Positions 53,013-58,152 of a DNA stretch of 58,152 nt are shown one piece after another. Under the pieces are notes generated by a model. The model searched no databases. It was not told the origin of the DNA and worked only from the letters and a program-made list of their open reading frames with translations. A program made the translations under genes and the position numbers. Origin of the DNA: Actinomycetota bacterium (GTDB lineage Bacteria; Actinomycetota; CADDZG01; WHSQ01). Position 1 is the stretch's first letter, and each line of letters opens with the position of its first letter. The stretch is from contig JAUJPD010000004.1 in assembly GCA_030447315.1 (NCBI GenBank), positions 119,478 through 177,629 on the forward strand. The letters run 5' to 3'.

Positions 53013-53843
53013 CTAGGCACGCTCCAGCCGCAGCTGGCCCTGGTAAGGCCCCCGACCCGTAACCGCGTGTGCTCCGCACCTGGCCGCGAAGGAGGCGGCA
53101 TCTGCAGGCCGCATCTTTGCGCCTAGGCCGTAGGCCAAACCCGCGGCGAAGCTATCGCCCGCGCCGTAACGATCCACGATCGCGCCGGGGGGATCGACGG
53201 GCTCGTACCGCTGCCGCTCCTTGTCATACAGAGCCAAGGTCCCTCCGCGCTCTCCCTCGGTTCGAACGACCACCCGGGGAGCGGGATCGAGCGCGCCTAC
53301 CTCGTAGGTCTCGGAAGCATCCTCGGCGCTGCCGACCACCCCGTCGAGCGGTACCGCCGCCTTCTTCAGGAACGGGAGGATCCGGGAGGTGGCCACGACC
53401 GCTCCGGCCGCCCGGGCTGCTCGCAAGGCTTGTTCGTCGCCAGCCGTGAAGTAGACCGCGTCGACTTCTCGCAGCTCGCGCCAGGGCAGAGCGTCTGTCC
53501 CCCGAGGCTCCAACCGCTGCCCGGCCACTGTGATCGTCCGTTCGCCGCGCGCGTCCACGTGGGTGACCGCGCGTCTGGTTGGAGATGGTCGGAGCGCCGC
53601 GTGAACGGTCACGCCGTGGCGCTCCAGCTCGGCCTGCGCGCGGCGGCCGAGGTCATCGTCGCCCAAGGCGGTGAAGAAGTCACAGGCCCCCGACAGCTTC
53701 GCGAGCTGGACCGCAGCTCCCGCTCCTCCGCCGCCCGGTTCCTCCCACCACTCGTCCGCATGCACGATCTCACCCGCGACGGGGACGTGGGCAACCGACA
53801 GGAACGTGACCCACTCGACATGACCTACGACCGCGCTGCGCAC
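53013..53843 (-). CDS. PfkB-family carbohydrate kinase
   Basis: A 276-residue ribokinase-fold kinase. The substrate-binding GG motif is GGGGAGAAVQLAKL (about residues 37-50) and the catalytic/anion-hole motif is DRYGAGDSFAAGLAYG (about 219-234), with the base Asp in GAGD. It phosphorylates a sugar or nucleoside; which one cannot be decided. The lid region is short, suggesting a monomeric or minimal member. It is followed by the PPOX gene on the same strand. Confidence 0.9.
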   Translation of the reverse strand: MRSAVVGHVEWVTFLSVAHVPVAGEIVHADEWWEEPGGGGAGAAVQLAKLSGACDFFTALGDDDLGRRAQAELERHGVTVHAALRPSPTRRAVTHVDARGERTITVAGQRLEPRGTDALPWRELREVDAVYFTAGDEQALRAARAAGAVVATSRILPFLKKAAVPLDGVVGSAEDASETYEVGALDPAPRVVVRTEGERGGTLALYDKERQRYEPVDPPGAIVDRYGAGDSFAAGLAYGLGAKMRPADAASFAARCGAHAVTGRGPYQGQLRLERA

Positions 53844-53886
53844 CCACTAACCATGCACCACCCGGAGGAACGTCCGCATCTGGGCA

Positions 53887-56463
53887 TCACAGCGGCGGCC
53901 GGGGGAGGTACGCGAAGGAGGGAGAGTCCTGCATCGCCGTCTCGGTCGCCTGCCATCTCGTGATCAACGCCCTGAAACCAACGACGCGGTCGCGCATGTG
54001 TTGGGCCTGGGTCTGTCCAGGTGCGGGAGCAGAGCTCTCGCAGTCCAGCAAGCTTTCCCCGTTGACGCAGGCGTCGGCTCCGTCCCCGCCATCGAGGGTG
54101 TCGAAACCATCCTCGCCATCGAGGTGATCGTCTCCTTGAACGGCCTCCAAGATGTCGCCTCCGGTCCCACCCAGGAACACGTTGGTGTCCTCGGTCCCCC
54201 GGAAGATGTCGGGCCACCGAGAGCCATAGACGTTCTCGAGCGAAAGCAAGGTGTCAGAGCCGTGGCCGGTTCCGAATGCGGCCGCCAGGTCCACGATGAC
54301 CGGCCGGGGGGCCGAGGCGTAGACGGCCGTGTCGGTGCCGTCTTCGCCGTCGACGATGTCGGCGCCGCCCATGGACTCGAGAAGATCGTCGCCTGGTCCA
54401 CCGAAGAACTCGTCGACGGCCCCGTAGCCGATGAAGTAGTTGGCCTCCTCGCCTCCGAAGAACTCGTCCGTCTCTATCGTCCCCAGCGCGTTCTCCATGT
54501 TCTCGACCGTGTCAGCGCCTTGATCCCCAAAGGTGGAAGTGGTTCCGGCAACAAGGTCGAGCGTGATCCCTCTGTCGGAGTCGACGAACTCGAGGGTGTC
54601 CATGCCCTCGCCACCGTCGAAGTGATCGTCTCCGATGCCGGTCCGGAAGTAGTCGTTACCGGCTCCGCCGGTGAGGGTGTCGTTGTGGTCGTCGTCGTAG
54701 ATCATGTCGTCGCCGTCGCCACCGTCGATGGTGTCGTCGCCTTTCAACCCAACCAGAACATCTTCGCCCCCGCCGCCATAGATGAGATCGAAGCCGGAAC
54801 GGCCGTTGAGGTAGTTGGACGATCCGTCCCCCGTCAAGAGGTCCACTTTGGTCGAGCCCAGGATGTGCTCGACGCCCGCCGCGGCATCGTCGCCCTCACC
54901 GGTGATCAGCCCCGTTCCGAGATCGGCTTGGATGCCGGTTCTGGAACGGCCGAAGTTGATCGCGTCACTGCCCTCACCACCCTCGAAGATGTCGTCGCCG
55001 GTCCCGCCGATGAACACATCGTCTCCACCGGCGCCCTGAAGGGTGTCGCTCCCGGCGCGGCCGTCTATATCGTTGTCATCCTCGTTGCCGACGAGCGTGT
55101 CTGCATAACCGGAGCCCGAGAGGTTCTCGATCGAGCGCAATCGATCGTCACCCTCGCCGGTCGCGGTTCCCGCAGTGAGATCCGCGCTCACCCCGCCGGC
55201 GGACGAGGCGAAATCGGCCGTGTCGGCCCCGAAGACGCCATCGAGCCGGTCGTCCCCCGGCCCCCCGATCAGAACGTCGTCGTCGACATAGAGGGGATCC
55301 CCCTTGCGGTCGACCTCGTCGAGGCCTCCGATCAGGACGTCGTTCCCATCGAGACCTCTGAGTGTGTCGCGGCCCCCCTGACCACCATGGAGCCGGTTGG
55401 CTTCCCCGTCGCCGATCAGGAAGTCGTTTCGAGCGCTTCCGTAGACGTTCTCTATATTCAACAGCGCGTCTTCACCCTGGCCGGTCGCCGCGCGTCCCGC
55501 GAGGTTGACCACCATCTTGTGCCCCGCCTCGCTGAAATCGGCTTCATCCACCCCGGCCCCCCCGTCCAGGGTGTCGTCGCCTTCTCCTCCCGCCAGCGTG
55601 TTGTTCCCATCATCGCCGACGAGCCGATCGCCACCCTCGCTGCCGATCAGTCCCTCCACACCTTCCAGCCGGTCGCTTCCGTTCCCCTGGGCGGTTCCCC
55701 GCGCCAAAGAAACTTCGACCGGCTCGGCAGAAGAGGCGTAGGAAACGACGTCGAACCCGCTACCGCCGTCGAAACGATCTTCACCATCGTCGACATCGGG
55801 ATCTTCATCGTTGGGGCGAACGAAGGTGGCAAACATGCGGTCGTCTCCGCCTCCTCCTGCCACCACATCGCGGCCGAGGTCCCCGACCAGGAAGTCGGCA
55901 CCATCGTCGCCGGTCAAAAGGTCCTCGCCACGGTCGCCGGAAAGGTAGTCGGCACCGCTTCCCCCGGTGAGATCGTCGTCGCCGTCTCCACCGCCGAGCG
56001 AATCATCGCCGCCGCCACCTTCGAGCACGTCGCGCCCGTCGTCCCCGCTGATGTAGTTGTTCCCCTCGCCCCCCGCGAGGTGGTCGTTACCCTGCTCGCC
56101 GTAGAGCTCGTCGTTACCATCCCGCCCGAAGATCTGGTCGGCGCCGCCTTCGCCTCGTAGGGAGTCCCGGTCCACGCCGCCATCGATCCGATCGTCGCCG
56201 GTGCCCCCGCTGACCCCGTCCTTTCCTGCGTCGGCGCAGATGAGATCGTCACCCCCGGCGCCCTCGATCCGATCGTTGCCTCCCAGTCCCACGATCACAT
56301 CCCGGCCGGCCGTTCCCTCGAGGTGATCGGACTCGTCACTGCCGACGATGGTCGGCGAGGCGCCGAAACAGCTCGGAGCGGCCGCTGCCGGCGACGCGGG
56401 CAAGAGGGCCGAAGCCACCACGGCGGCGACCAGCGCAGCCTTCGATCCAGACATAACGTTCAT
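53887..56463 (-). CDS. secreted RTX-repeat calcium-binding protein
   Basis: An 858-residue protein starting at ATG 56463 behind AAGGGGGAC. A Sec signal peptide (about 1-28, KAALVAAVVASALLPASPAAAA) is followed by roughly 750 residues of GGxGxDxhx nonapeptide repeats grouped in blocks (for example GGNDRIEGAGGDDLICADAG). Intervening non-repeat segments (VEVSLARGTAQG, VVNLAGRAATG) recur several times. The repeats bind calcium and fold as beta rolls. A Sec signal plus the absence of a nearby type I secretion system means it is exported differently from classical RTX toxins. The last 60 residues hold a Cys pair. Confidence 0.9.
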   Translation of the reverse strand: MNVMSGSKAALVAAVVASALLPASPAAAAPSCFGASPTIVGSDESDHLEGTAGRDVIVGLGGNDRIEGAGGDDLICADAGKDGVSGGTGDDRIDGGVDRDSLRGEGGADQIFGRDGNDELYGEQGNDHLAGGEGNNYISGDDGRDVLEGGGGDDSLGGGDGDDDLTGGSGADYLSGDRGEDLLTGDDGADFLVGDLGRDVVAGGGGDDRMFATFVRPNDEDPDVDDGEDRFDGGSGFDVVSYASSAEPVEVSLARGTAQGNGSDRLEGVEGLIGSEGGDRLVGDDGNNTLAGGEGDDTLDGGAGVDEADFSEAGHKMVVNLAGRAATGQGEDALLNIENVYGSARNDFLIGDGEANRLHGGQGGRDTLRGLDGNDVLIGGLDEVDRKGDPLYVDDDVLIGGPGDDRLDGVFGADTADFASSAGGVSADLTAGTATGEGDDRLRSIENLSGSGYADTLVGNEDDNDIDGRAGSDTLQGAGGDDVFIGGTGDDIFEGGEGSDAINFGRSRTGIQADLGTGLITGEGDDAAAGVEHILGSTKVDLLTGDGSSNYLNGRSGFDLIYGGGGEDVLVGLKGDDTIDGGDGDDMIYDDDHNDTLTGGAGNDYFRTGIGDDHFDGGEGMDTLEFVDSDRGITLDLVAGTTSTFGDQGADTVENMENALGTIETDEFFGGEEANYFIGYGAVDEFFGGPGDDLLESMGGADIVDGEDGTDTAVYASAPRPVIVDLAAAFGTGHGSDTLLSLENVYGSRWPDIFRGTEDTNVFLGGTGGDILEAVQGDDHLDGEDGFDTLDGGDGADACVNGESLLDCESSAPAPGQTQAQHMRDRVVGFRALITRWQATETAMQDSPSFAYLPRPPL

Positions 56464-56565
56464 CAGCGTCCCCCTTGGCACGATCCTCGACCGTTCATGC
56501 GGTCCGATGGCATGACGAGCGAGGAGGCCCCGACGTTGCACGGGGGTGGAAAACCGCTGCGCAAG

Positions 56566-57027
56566 TCAGCGGTGACGGAGGTGCTTTCGAAAGCCCTGCA
56601 ACGCGATCTCCACCGCCCACCTCTGTGCCCACAGGAGCAAGGGCCGAGCTACATGGATCATGCGTCTGATCTTGCGGTCCGCGATCTCGACGTCCCAGGA
56701 GACGGTCGCCGACGTGGCGTCGCCGTCCGGAACGAGCTCCAGGCGCGCTCTGCCGACGAGGTCACCGTCTACATCTCCCTGGATCCACTCGGGAGCGCGA
56801 GAACCCGTGACCGAGACGCTGATCCTCAGGTCGAAGGGGATCGGAGGATCTATGCGAAAGCAGATCACAGAGCCGGGACTCAGCGCCGTTCCCTCGAGCC
56901 GGACGTCGCGCATCCAGGGCCACCAGGACTCGAACCGATCCACCCGGCTGAGCTCGCTCCATAGCTCGCCCGGAACCGCCTCGAAGAAGTGCGTGCCGGT
57001 GTAAGAGACATCGAAGGGCGAGTCCAT
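56566..57027 (-). CDS. SRPBCC-superfamily protein (polyketide cyclase/lipid-binding fold)
   Basis: A 153-residue START-like fold. Strand-helix pattern: FDVSYTGTHFFEAVPGELWS, RVDRFESWWPWMRDVRLEG, DLVGRARLELVPDGDATSAT and a long C-terminal helix. Members bind hydrophobic ligands; no catalytic residue can be assigned. It diverges from the esterase gene, starts being about 72 bases apart. Confidence 0.85.
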   Translation of the reverse strand: MDSPFDVSYTGTHFFEAVPGELWSELSRVDRFESWWPWMRDVRLEGTALSPGSVICFRIDPPIPFDLRISVSVTGSRAPEWIQGDVDGDLVGRARLELVPDGDATSATVSWDVEIADRKIRRMIHVARPLLLWAQRWAVEIALQGFRKHLRHR

Positions 57028-57099
57028 GAAACAACCCTAGATGTCATTCCAACCTCACTGACGGACGGTTGGGGTGCGATATCTGCGGGTATTCGAGCC

Positions 57100-57969
57100 G
57101 TGTTGAGGGAGCAGCCGGGTGGTCGTAACAACTTCATCTACCTTGTGAAGACGGCGTCGGTGGCGGCCGCGACGACCATGGCCCTGACCGCCTGCGCTTC
57201 CGGAGGAGTGAGAGAAGCCATCGTCCGATCTGTAGGTTCCGCGGGTTCGGAGCACTCCGACGGCCGCATCGCCGCACGACCCAAACGGGCCCCCAAGGGG
57301 AAACCACAGATTGGTCTTCATCCGCTCGGGCTGGCCGAGAAGCGCGACGCCCTTCTTTACGTCCCTCCGAGTTACGACGAAGAGGACCCTCCCCCGCTGA
57401 TGGTGACGCTTCACGGTGCTAATAGCTGTGCGGAGCGCGCGCTGAAGCCGGTGATCCCGCACGCAGAAGCAGAGGGGCTGATGCTCCTGGCGCCACCGTC
57501 GCGCGGCCGCACGTGGGACGTCATCCTGGGGAGCTTCGGTCCCGACGTGGCCTTCATAGAGCGCGCGCTCGAAACCGTCTTCGATCGCTATGCGGTCGAC
57601 CGAAAGCGTGTTGCCATCGAGGGTTTCTCCGATGGAGCCTCGTACTCGCTTTCTCTAGGCATCACGAACGGCGATCTCTTCACGCATGTGATCGCTTTCT
57701 CTCCCGGTTTCGTCGCTCCCGGCGACCCACAGGGGAAACCTCCGATATTCGTCTCGCACGGAACCGAAGATTCCATACTGCCTATCGACGCCACCAGTCG
57801 CAGGCTGGTTCCTCGGCTCAAAGACCAGGGCTACGACGTGAACTACATCGAATTCGATGGACCTCACAAGCCGGCCGGTCCTGTGGTGGTCGAGGCTCTC
57901 GAGGGCTTCCTCGACCGGCCCGTCGGCCCCCCCGACCCCAGCGTCAGGGTGGGAGAAGAGCGCTGCTGA
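57100..57969 (+). CDS. exported alpha/beta hydrolase (esterase/PHB-depolymerase-like), probable lipoprotein
   Basis: About 289 residues from GTG 57100, chosen because earlier in-frame codons overlap the divergent gene; GTG 57145 is an alternative. A hydrophobic segment ending TMALTAC is a probable lipobox. The catalytic triad of the serine hydrolase fold is Ser in GFSDGASYS, Asp in GTEDSILP and His in FDGPHKPAG. LMVTLHGANSCAE supplies the oxyanion loop. Substrate could be a short-chain ester or polyhydroxybutyrate. The C-terminus overlaps or abuts the next gene. Confidence 0.85.
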   Translation: MLREQPGGRNNFIYLVKTASVAAATTMALTACASGGVREAIVRSVGSAGSEHSDGRIAARPKRAPKGKPQIGLHPLGLAEKRDALLYVPPSYDEEDPPPLMVTLHGANSCAERALKPVIPHAEAEGLMLLAPPSRGRTWDVILGSFGPDVAFIERALETVFDRYAVDRKRVAIEGFSDGASYSLSLGITNGDLFTHVIAFSPGFVAPGDPQGKPPIFVSHGTEDSILPIDATSRRLVPRLKDQGYDVNYIEFDGPHKPAGPVVVEALEGFLDRPVGPPDPSVRVGEERC

Positions 57970-58152
57970 CGCTGGAGCAAACCGCGCGCAGATGGGGCGT
58001 GCAGACGAGTTACGAGAACTTCAACAAAGAGCGCCAGGAGGTCGCACCGGAAACCATCCGGTCCGTCCTCGAGACCCTGGGAGCCACCGGGGGCACACCG
58101 CCGGCCGCGCGCATTCAGGTGATCACGCCGTCGGGCGGCGTCGATCTGACCG
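57970..58152 (+). CDS. malQ: 4-alpha-glucanotransferase N-terminus (gene cut by window edge)
   Basis: The frame LTLEQTARRWGVQTSYENF...VAPETIRSVLETLGAT matches the N-terminal region of amylomaltase MalQ, which transfers alpha-1,4-glucan chains. No good start codon lies in this frame; a GTG at 57950 is in the neighbouring frame, so a single-base indel near 57955-57970 may hide the true start. The coordinates give the visible in-frame part only. The gene runs off the right edge. Confidence 0.68.

Noticed and set aside
53998-56160. Plus-strand open frame of about 720 codons opposite the RTX-repeat gene
   Set aside because: It is the antisense of GC-rich repetitive coding DNA; its Val/Ala-rich sequence has no domain, and the minus-strand frame has a signal peptide, ribosome site and clear RTX repeats.

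Overview
The window looks like chromosomal DNA of an uncultivated, GC-rich member of the Actinomycetota. It is dense with genes, has almost no intergenic space, and often uses GTG or TTG starts. The support is the family mix rather than any marker gene: a UvrD2-type helicase with a C-terminal HRDC domain, a PAC2 protein, a MoxR/DUF58/transglutaminase operon, a DUF5317 membrane protein, a tandem DUF427 protein, an LLM flavoprotein and a PPOX protein of the F420-type families, a paired set of dynamin-like GTPases, and Sec-exported subtilase and RTX-repeat proteins. I see no rRNA, tRNA, CRISPR array, transposase, integrase or prophage.

Layout. 0-5.6 kb: a prephenate dehydratase cut by the left edge, a CoA-binding protein, an AarF/UbiB-type kinase diverging from a secreted M28 peptidase, a LysM membrane protein and a DUF2254 membrane protein. 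5.6-9.9 kb: the minus-strand operon moxR - DUF58 - transglutaminase membrane protein. 9.9-11.8 kb: archease plus RtcB (RNA ligation). 11.8-17.5 kb: a secreted subtilase, fpg with an odd 57-bp repeat behind it, a CsaA-like tRNA-binding protein, a secreted PHP-type protein, a DUF5317 protein, and a tandemly duplicated structured leader before a sensor kinase. 17.5-26 kb: histidine kinase, MFS exporter, UvrD2 helicase and two overlapping dynamin-like GTPase genes. 26-35.5 kb: plus-strand secreted beta-helix protein, DUF427 protein, oxidoreductases, an L,D-transpeptidase and a DMT transporter. 35.5-41.2 kb: a minus-strand run holding the most interesting block, a 64-residue acidic Thr/Asp-repeat peptide followed by a JmjC/cupin oxygenase and a sucrase/ferredoxin-like protein. 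Upstream of it lie a DNA methyltransferase and a possible nuclease. 41.4-50.9 kb: MsrAB, cupin, a catalytically degenerate SDR, a class A PBP, a VOC dioxygenase, PAC2 and PepF. 50.9-58.2 kb: an adenylate cyclase, a cold-shock protein with a clear terminator, a PPOX protein, a PfkB kinase, a large RTX-repeat secreted protein, a SRPBCC protein, a secreted esterase and the start of a 4-alpha-glucanotransferase.

Reading-frame quality is uneven. Genes at about 5.5-8.9 kb and 13.1-17.6 kb, plus one at 32.56 kb, carry many single-base frame changes although the protein sequence stays recognisable across frames. The rest of the window is nearly clean. I read these as assembly or sequencing indels, not as true pseudogenes, and give whole-gene spans for them.

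The strongest candidate for a new system is 35504-37769, which has the architecture of a peptide-modification (RiPP-like) operon: a small acidic peptide with a strong ribosome site, an Fe(II)/2-oxoglutarate-type oxygenase 15 bases downstream, and a thioredoxin-fold ferredoxin-like gene overlapping the oxygenase. The second candidate is the duplicated leader RNA, short peptide and terminator unit at 16.7-17.6 kb.
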